From Shewanella sp. (GTDB taxonomy: Bacteria > Pseudomonadota > Gammaproteobacteria > Enterobacterales > Shewanellaceae), in the NCBI GenBank assembly GCA_004195335.1, contig SDWK01000143.1:1-9798 (forward strand): a DNA stretch of 9,798 nucleotides. The letters are read 5' to 3'. The first letter of the stretch is position 1. Every line of letters starts with the position of its first letter. The translations under genes and the position numbers were made by a program. Below are positions 1 through 5,399 of the stretch, piece after piece. The notes under the pieces were generated by a model. It had not been told where the DNA came from and made no database searches. It saw nothing but the letters and a program-made list of their open reading frames with translations.

Positions 1-78
1 CTATGTCAGGGTGGGCGATTTAACATCATTAAGGGAACGTAATTCTGAATAGTGACAGTAAAAAATCACCTTCATAAA

Positions 79-99
79 GGGAGGGGCTTTGGGGGCGGG
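79..99 (+). other. G-quadruplex motif (C-rich on the minus strand)
   Basis: The plus strand carries four runs of three to five G (79-81, 83-86, 91-95, 97-99) separated by loops of 1, 4 and 1 bases. This fits the canonical intramolecular G-quadruplex pattern and stands out in an AT-rich non-coding stretch. It lies about 100 bases downstream of the phosphatase stop codon. A transcript reading out of that operon would therefore carry the complementary C-rich, G-free stretch, which could serve as a Rho loading (rut) site. A T6 tract follows on the minus strand near 61-66, behind only a weak 4-bp stem. Whether it folds, and any role, is inference. Confidence 0.5.
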
Positions 100-182
100 C
101 AAAATTCTGTGTCAGCTAAAGTGCAACCCTTCTTGTTGTAGTTTCACTAAAATAATTGAATTTTAAAGTCGATGACTGATTC

Positions 183-204
183 AGTAACCTGAACTCGGGT
201 TACT
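183..204 (-). other. stem-loop overlapping the phosphatase stop codon
   Basis: A perfect 7-bp inverted repeat (183-189 with 198-204) encloses an 8-base loop and contains the stop codon of the phosphatase gene. No T-tract follows it on the minus strand, so it is not a standard intrinsic terminator. It may stabilise the 3' end of the operon mRNA, or be chance. Confidence 0.35.
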
Positions 205-1117
205 TTATCCGATTTGCTAATCGTTGTAATACGCCCTCTCTAAGTGCGCCGCCAGAAAGGTTAAGCTTTTCAATTTCAAGCAAATTGAACAAAGCCAGCA
301 GTATGGATATACCGGCGGCAAAAGTAGGGGCTCTTTCTGGGTGCAGTCCGCTAATGTCCCGCATCGAGATATCTTTCTGTTCCAGGATCTCTTGCTTCAG
401 AGTATTGAGTACCGTAGGTGTGATACTTGCTGATTCATTGCGATGATTCAGTAACTCAGCCACAGATTGCACACTGCCGGAAGCTCCGACAACACAATGC
501 CAACCTAAGGCTTTGAGCTCACCCAAATATTGCCCTAAAACGGCTTCGACTTGAGCTTGAGCATCATCGAAATCGAGCTGTTGGAATGGAAAAGAATTAA
601 AGAAGCGTTCATTGAAAGTAACGCATCCCATAGATAGGCTGGTTTTCAGCAGAACCTTATCATCATCACCTATGATAAATTCAGTACTGCCGCCACCGAT
701 ATCAATCACTAATCGGCGACCTTCTGCACACGTTGTCGCGACCATACCTTGATAGATAAGCTCCGCTTCCTGCATACCAGAGATGATCTCAATAGGATGA
801 CCAAGAATAGGCAAGGCACGTTGGCAAAAATCATCTGAATTGTCGATATGCCTGAGAGTTGCAGTTGCAATAACGGCAACATTATCGGGAGCAATCCCCT
901 CCTGCTTCAGCATTTTCGCAAACATCGCTAAGCAATCCAAACCACGAACAAGCACCTCTTCACTTAAGGTACCATCGCCTTGAATTCCTTCTGCTAGTCT
1001 GACTTTACGTTTATATTTGGCAACAATTTCAGGTTGGCCACCAAGAGTCTTGGCAACCAACATGTTGAAACTATTCGAACCCAACGTAATCGCTGCGTAT
1101 GGAGGAGTCTCTGACAT
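200..1117 (-). CDS. gppA: Ppx/GppA-family phosphatase, short form (exopolyphosphatase / pppGpp phosphohydrolase)
   Basis: This is a member of the Ppx/GppA family, in the ASKHA (actin-like ATPase) fold, which removes terminal phosphate from polyphosphate or converts pppGpp to ppGpp in the cytoplasm. Visible motifs are the N-terminal phosphate-binding loop with LGSNSF (residues 12-17), ATATLRHIDN (84-93), the catalytic-Glu segment ISGMQEAELIY (E117 the likely catalytic residue), DIGGGSTEF (139-147), GASGSV (211-216) and LSGGALREG (287-295). At 305 aa it holds only the catalytic region. E. coli GppA and Ppx are about 500 aa and carry an additional C-terminal HD-like domain, which is absent here. 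The stop is a normal TAA, so the short length looks native. The ATG lies 13 bp after the rhlB stop with no good Shine-Dalgarno, suggesting coupled translation. Substrate preference cannot be read from sequence. The symbol rests on family and on gene order (gppA-rhlB divergent from trxA). Confidence 0.9.
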   Translation of the reverse strand: MSETPPYAAITLGSNSFNMLVAKTLGGQPEIVAKYKRKVRLAEGIQGDGTLSEEVLVRGLDCLAMFAKMLKQEGIAPDNVAVIATATLRHIDNSDDFCQRALPILGHPIEIISGMQEAELIYQGMVATTCAEGRRLVIDIGGGSTEFIIGDDDKVLLKTSLSMGCVTFNERFFNSFPFQQLDFDDAQAQVEAVLGQYLGELKALGWHCVVGASGSVQSVAELLNHRNESASITPTVLNTLKQEILEQKDISMRDISGLHPERAPTFAAGISILLALFNLLEIEKLNLSGGALREGVLQRLANRIK

Positions 1118-1130
1118 CTATCGGAGAACT

Positions 1131-2438
1131 CTACGAGTGTCTGCGAGTTTTATCGTGACGACGTGGGGCGTTACGGTTACCACTTTGTGGCTTTCCACCT
1201 GGGCCAGAACGTCCTTGAGGTCGACTGTTATGCTTTCTGTGTACTCTGACAGGAGCAGGAATGTCATCCAGCAACGCTTCGCTATCATAGTTACTAACAG
1301 GAATAGTGTGATTGATATACTCTTCGATTGCAGGCAAGTTCAACGCATACTCTTCACAAGCAAAGCTAACCGATACACCTTTCTTACCGACGCGACCCGT
1401 ACGACCGATACGGTGTACATAATCTTCGCAATCATCGGGAAGATCGTAGTTATATACGTGAGAAACATCTGAAATATGCAAACCACGGGCGGCTACATCG
1501 GTAGCAACCAAGAGATCCAGTTGTCCTTCGGTGAACAACTCAAGAATACGAATACGTTTCTTTTGTGGAACATCGCCGGTCAATAATCCAACTCTGTGTC
1601 CATCGCCTTCTAACCAAGACCATAATTTTTCACAGCTGTGTTTGGTATTTGAGAATATAATCGCCTTTTCCGGCCAATCTTCCTCAAGAAGGGTAAGCAA
1701 CAGACGCATCTTCTCATCCATAGATGGATAGAAGATTTCCTCTTTGATGTTCTTAGAGGTTTTTTCGTTCGGTGCAATTTCAACTTTCTCTGGCTCGTTC
1801 ATATGATCATAAGCAAGCTCTTGCACTTTCATTGACAGAGTCGCAGAAAACAGCATATTCAGACGCGACTTGGCATCCGGCATGCGCCTGAAGAGAAAAC
1901 GAATATCTTTAATAAAGCCAAGGTCAAACATACGATCGGCTTCATCTAAAACGACAGCTTGAATCGAACTGACGTTAAGGATCCCCTGACGAACATAATC
2001 TATGATACGGCCAGTGGTGCCGATAAGAATATCGACCCCTTTATCCAGCACTTTACGCTGAACGTCATAACTTTCGCCACCGTAGACTATTCCGACTTTC
2101 AGTCCAGTGTGTTTAGCAAGCAGATCCGCATCTTTGGCGATCTGAATTGCAAGTTCACGAGTGGGGGCCATGATAATCGCTCTGGGCTGATTAAGCTGGC
2201 GGCCTTCCGGAATAGGGCTGGTAAGCAGGTGATTGAACGTGGCAACAAGAAAAGCTAATGTTTTCCCTGTGCCCGTTTGCGCTTGACCCGCAATATCTTT
2301 TTTCTGAAGAAGAATAGGTAGAGATAACGCTTGAATAGGCGTGCAGTATTCAAAGCCGCTCTCGATAAGTGCTGTTTTTATCTCTGTTTGAAGAGAAAAG
2401 TCGGCAAACTTCTGATTAGATAAATGTGTTTCGCTCAT
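1131..2438 (-). CDS. rhlB: ATP-dependent RNA helicase RhlB (DEAD-box, degradosome)
   Basis: RhlB unwinds structured RNA and, in E. coli, feeds it to the RNase E/PNPase degradosome. All DEAD-box motifs are present in order: Q motif around TPIQ (33-36), AQTGTGKT (53-60), PTRELA (92-97), TTGRI (141-145), DEAD (165-168), SAT (198-200), IIFSNTKH (260-267), TDVAARGL (313-320) and HRIGRTGR (342-349). From about residue 398 the C-terminus is Arg/Lys/Gly/Pro-rich and probably disordered, as in RhlB, where this tail contacts RNA and partners. At 435 aa it is slightly longer than E. coli RhlB (421 aa). The motif set alone would fit other DEAD-box helicases such as RhlE or SrmB. The N-terminus starting [14 protein letters not shown] and the position divergent from trxA and rho decide for RhlB. 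It is first in the operon with the phosphatase gene. Confidence 0.95.
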   Translation of the reverse strand: MSETHLSNQKFADFSLQTEIKTALIESGFEYCTPIQALSLPILLQKKDIAGQAQTGTGKTLAFLVATFNHLLTSPIPEGRQLNQPRAIIMAPTRELAIQIAKDADLLAKHTGLKVGIVYGGESYDVQRKVLDKGVDILIGTTGRIIDYVRQGILNVSSIQAVVLDEADRMFDLGFIKDIRFLFRRMPDAKSRLNMLFSATLSMKVQELAYDHMNEPEKVEIAPNEKTSKNIKEEIFYPSMDEKMRLLLTLLEEDWPEKAIIFSNTKHSCEKLWSWLEGDGHRVGLLTGDVPQKKRIRILELFTEGQLDLLVATDVAARGLHISDVSHVYNYDLPDDCEDYVHRIGRTGRVGKKGVSVSFACEEYALNLPAIEEYINHTIPVSNYDSEALLDDIPAPVRVHRKHNSRPQGRSGPGGKPQSGNRNAPRRHDKTRRHS

Positions 2439-2494
2439 AGCGGCAGCATACCAGTTGGGGTTGCAATAAGAAACTCAATCGTTTGAAATAGCGA

Positions 2495-2523
2495 CTAATA
2501 ATAAAAAGTAACTTTAAAGTCGA
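2495..2523 (-). promoter_or_regulatory. candidate rhlB-gppA promoter
   Basis: On the minus strand a TCGACT box (2518-2523) and a TATTAG box (2495-2500) are 17 bases apart, each matching sigma-70 consensus at 4 of 6 positions, within an AT-rich stretch about 60 bp upstream of rhlB. It would sit back to back with the trxA promoter. The match is weak and other placements are possible. Confidence 0.25.
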
Positions 2524-2534
2524 TTAATTCTACC

Positions 2535-2564
2535 TTGAAAAGTTTTTTTCAAACCCAATATACA
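2535..2564 (+). promoter_or_regulatory. candidate trxA promoter (sigma-70 type)
   Basis: TTGAAA (2535-2540) and TATACA (2559-2564) are separated by 18 bases, with AT-rich sequence upstream that could act as an UP element. The start site would fall about 40 bases before the trxA ATG. This is the best sigma-70 match in the 174-bp divergent region. Confidence 0.55.
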
Positions 2565-2612
2565 GGTTAAGCCATTAACAAACCAGCAATGGCAAACTAA
2601 CTGGAGAACATC

Positions 2613-2939
2613 ATGAGCGACAAAATTGTATACCTAAGTGACGACAGCTTCGAAAATGACGTAATCAACTCTAAGCTACCAGTAATCGTAGATTTTTGGG
2701 CTGAATGGTGTGGTCCTTGTAAAATGATTGCCCCTATCCTTGATGATGTTGCCGAAGAGTATGCAGGTAAGGTCACCATCGCTAAGCTAAATGTGGACCA
2801 AAACAATGTATCGCCAGCTAAATACGGCGTTCGTGGCATCCCAACTTTGCTTATTTTTAAGAACGGCGAACTGGCAGGTACAAAGGTGGGTGCGCTTTCT
2901 AAAACTCAGTTGAAAGAGTTTATCGACGCTCAACTTTAA
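2613..2939 (+). CDS. trxA: thioredoxin 1
   Basis: This is a cytoplasmic dithiol-disulfide oxidoreductase that is reduced by thioredoxin reductase and in turn reduces ribonucleotide reductase, PAPS reductase and other substrates. The single thioredoxin fold of 108 aa is the usual length. The active site WCGPCK is at residues 32-37 with C33 and C36 redox-active. The buried D27 is in VDFWAEW, and the cis-proline P77 is in RGIPTLL. There is no signal peptide, so it is cytoplasmic. A GGAG ribosome-binding site (2603-2606) stands six bases before the ATG and fixes the start. It is divergent from rhlB and precedes rho, as in E. coli, but is separated from rho by an unusually long gap containing a repeat element. 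It is probably transcribed from its own promoter. No U-tract terminator follows directly. Confidence 0.98.
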   Translation: MSDKIVYLSDDSFENDVINSKLPVIVDFWAEWCGPCKMIAPILDDVAEEYAGKVTIAKLNVDQNNVSPAKYGVRGIPTLLIFKNGELAGTKVGALSKTQLKEFIDAQL

Positions 2940-2965
2940 TTATCCGGTTTAACTTGGGTAATCAG

Positions 2966-2986
2966 CCTATATCCTTAGTATATAGG
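2966..2986 (+). other. stem-loop downstream of trxA
   Basis: A perfect 7-bp inverted repeat (2966-2972 with 2980-2986) has a 7-base loop and lies 26 bases after the trxA stop. A second 7-bp inverted repeat (3000-3006 with 3018-3024) follows. Neither is followed by a U-tract, so they are more likely 3'-end protecting structures than intrinsic terminators. Confidence 0.35.
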
Positions 2987-3056
2987 TCGCTCTAATTTGA
3001 ACGATACAGCAAAAATTTATCGTTAAGATCGAACAATGAGCCTATACCAAAACCAC

Positions 3057-3084
3057 CTCGACATGCAGGATTCTGCATGTCGAG
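3057..3084. repeat. perfect 12-bp hairpin inside the MITE-like element
   Basis: CTCGACATGCAG (3057-3068) and its exact reverse complement (3073-3084) flank a 4-base loop. This is the strongest hairpin of the trxA-rho gap and lies at the left terminus of the element, overlapping its terminal repeat. No T-run follows it on either strand. Confidence 0.7.
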
Positions 3085-3101
3085 AAGTGACAGAGTTCAA
3101 G

Positions 3102-3128
3102 GTCGTTAATTGCTCCTGCATTAACGAC
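3102..3128. repeat. second hairpin inside the MITE-like element
   Basis: GTCGTTAAT (3102-3110) pairs perfectly with ATTAACGAC (3120-3128) around a 9-base loop. It lies 17 bases right of the 12-bp hairpin, so the left third of the element would fold into two consecutive stem-loops if transcribed from trxA. Confidence 0.55.
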
Positions 3129-3284
3129 ATTCCCATCATCCGTGGTGGTCTTCACGAAATAGCTGCACTGCGTTAGTGATATTGAAAAGGGACTAACCAT
3201 TCTCGTCAATCACTGCCTTGTTCTGCTATCCTACGGGAGCTCTGAAACGAGCATTTTGAAGTGGCTTGGTTATATATAGTGATT

Positions 3285-3317
3285 CCTGACACAGCTTATT
3301 CATTAAATTGTGTCAGG
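3285..3317. repeat. 9-bp inverted repeat upstream of rho
   Basis: CCTGACACA (3285-3293) and TGTGTCAGG (3309-3317) are perfect inverted copies around a 15-base AT-rich spacer, ten bases right of the MITE-like element. It could be a regulator operator, a hairpin in the rho leader, or the remnant of another small element. The sequence does not decide between these. Confidence 0.45.
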
Positions 3318-3353
3318 TTGACCTAAATTTCTAGACGCACCGCCACTATAGTG

Positions 3354-3470
3354 CTACTTTAATAACCAAAGTATTTCCAAACTAACCACATCTCGCTATT
3401 CGATCAATATCCTATACTTAATAACTCATTGATCACAGATAGCTTCTCTCGCATAAAAAGACCCACCAAG
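3354..3470 (+). promoter_or_regulatory. C-rich, G-poor rho leader (possible rut / autoregulatory region)
   Basis: By eye the 117 bases before the rho ATG contain about 32 C and only about 9 G, with no strong hairpin. This is the composition Rho prefers for loading. In E. coli, rho is autoregulated by Rho-dependent termination in its leader, so a similar loop here is plausible. A TATACT box at 3413-3418 could be a -10 element but lacks a convincing -35. The start codon is not preceded by a recognisable Shine-Dalgarno. I see no convincing leader peptide equivalent to rhoL. Confidence 0.4.
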
Positions 3471-4736
3471 ATGAATTTATCAGAATTAAAAGACACCTCG
3501 ATTTCAGATTTAGTACTATTAGCCCAAGAAATGAACGTGGAAAATCCTGCTCGTGCTCGTAAGCAGGACGTTATATTTTCAATCCTTAAAGCCCACGCCA
3601 AAAGCGGTGAAGATATTTTCGGTGGTGGTGTTTTAGAAATTCTGCAGGATGGATTTGGTTTTCTACGAAGTGGCGATGCCTCATACTTGGCTGGACCGGA
3701 TGATATCTATGTATCTCCTAGCCAAATCCGCCGCTTTAGTTTACGTACCGGAGACTCTGTTTTTGGTAAAATTAGACCACCGAAAGAAGGCGAACGTTAT
3801 TTCGCACTTTTGAAAGTCTCCGAAGTCAATTTCGACAAGCCAGAAAACTCCCGCACAAAAATCTTATTCGAAAACCTTACCCCACTACATGCCGAAGAAC
3901 GTATGCGTATGGAACGTGGTAATGGTTCAACTGAAGATATTACTTCACGAATTCTCGACCTGTGTTCACCGATAGGTAAAGGTCAGCGTGGCTTGATTGT
4001 TGCACCGCCAAAAGCGGGTAAGACACTGTTATTGCAAAATATTGCCCAAAGCATCTCCTACAATAATCCAGATGTAGTCTTGATGGTTCTGCTTATCGAT
4101 GAGCGTCCGGAAGAAGTCACGGAAATGCAGCGCATGGTTAAGGGTGAAGTCATTGCTTCTACCTTCGATGAGCCAGCTAGCCGTCACGTACAAGTTGCCG
4201 AAATGGTTATCGAAAAAGCTAAGCGCCTGGTTGAGCACAAGAAAGATGTTGTTATCTTACTTGATTCAATCACACGTCTCGCACGTGCTTACAACACAGT
4301 GATTCCATCATCGGGTAAAGTTCTTACCGGTGGTGTTGATGCTAACGCACTGCATCGTCCTAAGCGTTTCTTCGGTGCAGCCCGTAACATCGAGCACGGC
4401 GGAAGCTTAACGATTATTGCGACAGCACTGGTTGATACCGGTTCTAAGATGGATGAAGTCATCTACGAAGAATTTAAAGGTACAGGTAACCAAGAATTAC
4501 ATCTGTCTCGCAAAGCTGCTGAAAAGCGCGTCTTCCCTGCTATCGACTTTAACCGCTCTGGTACCCGTCGTGAAGAGAAGCTAACGACACCAGATGAACT
4601 GCAGAAGATGTGGATCCTACGTAAGATCCTCCACCCTATGGATGAAGTAAGTGCCATGGAGTTCCTTATCGATAAATTGGCCATGACCAAGACTAACCAT
4701 GAGTTCTTCACCGCGATGAAACGCGCTAAATCTTAA
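3471..4736 (+). CDS. rho: transcription termination factor Rho
   Basis: Rho is a hexameric RNA-dependent ATPase/helicase that loads on C-rich RNA and dissociates elongation complexes. The product is 421 aa, against 419 for E. coli Rho, and is collinear with it throughout. It has the N-terminal helical domain starting [14 protein letters not shown] and the cold-shock-like RNA-binding domain with [20 protein letters not shown]. Walker A is [18 protein letters not shown], Walker B is in [15 protein letters not shown], the Q-loop region is [20 protein letters not shown], and the R-loop region with [12 protein letters not shown] follows. An upstream in-frame TTG at 3429 would add 14 residues. I chose ATG 3471 because it matches the start of the E. 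coli protein, although its upstream sequence has no clear ribosome-binding site. It follows trxA in the conserved order and ends with an intrinsic terminator. Confidence 0.98.
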   Translation: MNLSELKDTSISDLVLLAQEMNVENPARARKQDVIFSILKAHAKSGEDIFGGGVLEILQDGFGFLRSGDASYLAGPDDIYVSPSQIRRFSLRTGDSVFGKIRPPKEGERYFALLKVSEVNFDKPENSRTKILFENLTPLHAEERMRMERGNGSTEDITSRILDLCSPIGKGQRGLIVAPPKAGKTLLLQNIAQSISYNNPDVVLMVLLIDERPEEVTEMQRMVKGEVIASTFDEPASRHVQVAEMVIEKAKRLVEHKKDVVILLDSITRLARAYNTVIPSSGKVLTGGVDANALHRPKRFFGAARNIEHGGSLTIIATALVDTGSKMDEVIYEEFKGTGNQELHLSRKAAEKRVFPAIDFNRSGTRREEKLTTPDELQKMWILRKILHPMDEVSAMEFLIDKLAMTKTNHEFFTAMKRAKS

Positions 4737-4762
4737 CGATTTAGGTCATTTCAATGTAAACG

Positions 4763-4787
4763 AAAAGCCGCTGAAAAGCGGCTTTTT
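4763..4787 (+). terminator. intrinsic terminator of rho
   Basis: GCCGCT (4767-4772) pairs with AGCGGC (4777-4782) around a GAAA loop. The stem is extended by A4/T4, and the T5 tract ends at 4787. It begins 26 bases after the rho stop codon and faces the minus-strand genes on the right. Confidence 0.9.
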
Positions 4788-4944
4788 ATTGGCCGTTCAT
4801 TGCCGTTTTGCCTAGCCAAGCTAGTATGTTCAGACATCTAGACACAAAGCCATACCCCCATATCTTTGCTACAGGCACTCTGTAATTTAACCAACGTGAA
4901 ATTAACTCGCCAAGGCTAAGAGCCGTACAACTTTCTGTTCGCTA

Positions 4945-4981
4945 CAAAAATGCCGCTGTGAGTGTTACCTCACAGCGGCAT
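4945..4981 (-). terminator. intrinsic terminator, minus strand (left copy)
   Basis: A perfect 13-bp stem (4950-4962 with 4969-4981) with a 6-base loop is followed on the minus strand by a T5 tract. It lies about 110 bases beyond the stop codon of the gene remnant and may be that lost gene's original terminator. It can also act as a backstop for the metalloprotease operon. In the plus direction the trailing sequence is less T-rich. Confidence 0.75.
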
Positions 4982-5090
4982 GCTTTATTGTCAGGCTCAG
5001 GCCCTCTCACGGAGAGCCTCGGCCAATGGCATCATTCCGGCTCAATCAGCATCGATTAACAAACTCGGTATATAACCAATCCAATGTTAA

Positions 5091-5295
5091 TTACGAACCT
5101 GATAGCAATGGTAATTGCTGGAAGGCACGACGGAACTCAACATAGTTCTCCGCCTTCCAAGAGAAGCTAACACTCTCTTCCAGAACCACCGCAGCGCCGG
5201 CTACAGAGTCTCACATCTGTTTGATTGCGCGTAAACTTGCCCGTATTCATCGACCCATCATCGTTCCGTTTCAAGCCAGGTAATGAGTACCAATG
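5091..5295 (-). pseudogene. decayed 3' end of an unidentified gene
   Basis: On the minus strand, about 27 protein-like codons (5212-5292, WYSLPGLKRNDDGSMNTGKF and onward) run in one frame. After a shift of one base near 5211 they continue for 39 codons in the next frame (from 5210), giving DSVAGAAVVLEESVSFSW, then KAENYVEFRRAFQQLPLL and a TAA stop at 5091-5093. An in-frame TGA at 5211-5213 closes the second frame upstream. Composition and hydrophobic pattern look like a genuine C-terminal segment, but I do not recognise the family. No start codon or upstream body is present: to the right the frame runs straight into a terminator. The simplest reading is the 3' remnant of a gene truncated by rearrangement. 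A chance open stretch remains possible. Confidence 0.45.
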
Positions 5296-5301
5296 ACACA
5301 C

Positions 5302-5341
5302 AAAAAAATGCCGCTGAGGATAATGTTCCACAACGGCATTT
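5302..5341 (-). terminator. intrinsic terminator of the metalloprotease operon
   Basis: On the minus strand an 8-bp stem AAATGCCG/CGGCATTT is extended inward by a G-U wobble and further pairs with one mismatch, and a T7 tract follows. The wobble pairs only in minus-strand RNA (it becomes C-A on the plus strand), so the structure is built for the minus direction. It lies about 60 bases after the metalloprotease stop. The stem is closely related to the terminator at 4945-4981. Confidence 0.85.
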
Positions 5342-5362
5342 AGGATCACTCGATTTAAGAGA

Positions 5363-5382
5363 GTTCACGGCACGCCATGAAC
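5363..5382 (-). other. hairpin in the metalloprotease 3' UTR
   Basis: In minus-strand RNA, GUUCAUGG pairs with CCGUGAAC (8 bp, including one U-G wobble) around a 4-base loop, between the stop codon and the terminator. With no T-tract of its own, it may protect the mRNA 3' end. Confidence 0.35.
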
Positions 5383-5399
5383 CTCATCTAACTTATCGC

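Larger units (their letters stand above)
3043..3274. mobile_element. MITE-like intergenic repeat element, 232 bp
   Basis: The two ends form an imperfect terminal inverted repeat of about 24 bp: 3043-3066 begins TATACCAAAACCACCTC, and 3251-3274 ends GAAGTGGCTTGGTTATA. They match at 18 of 24 positions when one is reverse-complemented. The interior encodes no protein and has strong hairpins near the left end. Small size, terminal inverted repeats, no coding capacity and an intergenic position are the hallmarks of a non-autonomous MITE. From memory, ends resembling TATAaCCAAGcCACTTcaA recur between genes in Shewanella and Vibrio genomes, but I cannot check copy number here. No target-site duplication beyond TA/TATA is evident. 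Confidence 0.55.

Noticed and set aside
162..173. 12-base word TTTAAAGTCGAT repeated at 2513-2524
   Set aside because: AT-rich, short, and without matching flanks; probably chance, although both copies lie in non-coding DNA around the gppA-rhlB operon.
1017..1472. 151-codon plus-strand frame opposite gppA/rhlB
   Set aside because: It lies antisense across two genes with complete motif sets and has no recognisable domain; it is a shadow frame.
3344..3353. 10-base palindrome CACTATAGTG upstream of rho
   Set aside because: Too short to support an operator call by itself; a possible -35 (TTGACC, 3318-3323) is 23 bases from its TATAGT, too far for a sigma-70 promoter.
3429..3470. 14-residue N-terminal extension of Rho from a TTG
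   Set aside because: E. coli Rho begins MNLTELKN, matching ATG 3471. The extension has no similarity I recognise and no ribosome-binding site.
4790..4945. Search for a gene or RNA between the rho terminator and the left minus-strand terminator
   Set aside because: All frames are interrupted, and I found no tRNA-like or other recognisable RNA fold.
5167..5349. 60-codon minus-strand open frame as an independent small gene
   Set aside because: Its first third is translated straight through the intrinsic terminator at 5302-5341, and it has no ribosome-binding site; only its later part is kept as half of the gene remnant.
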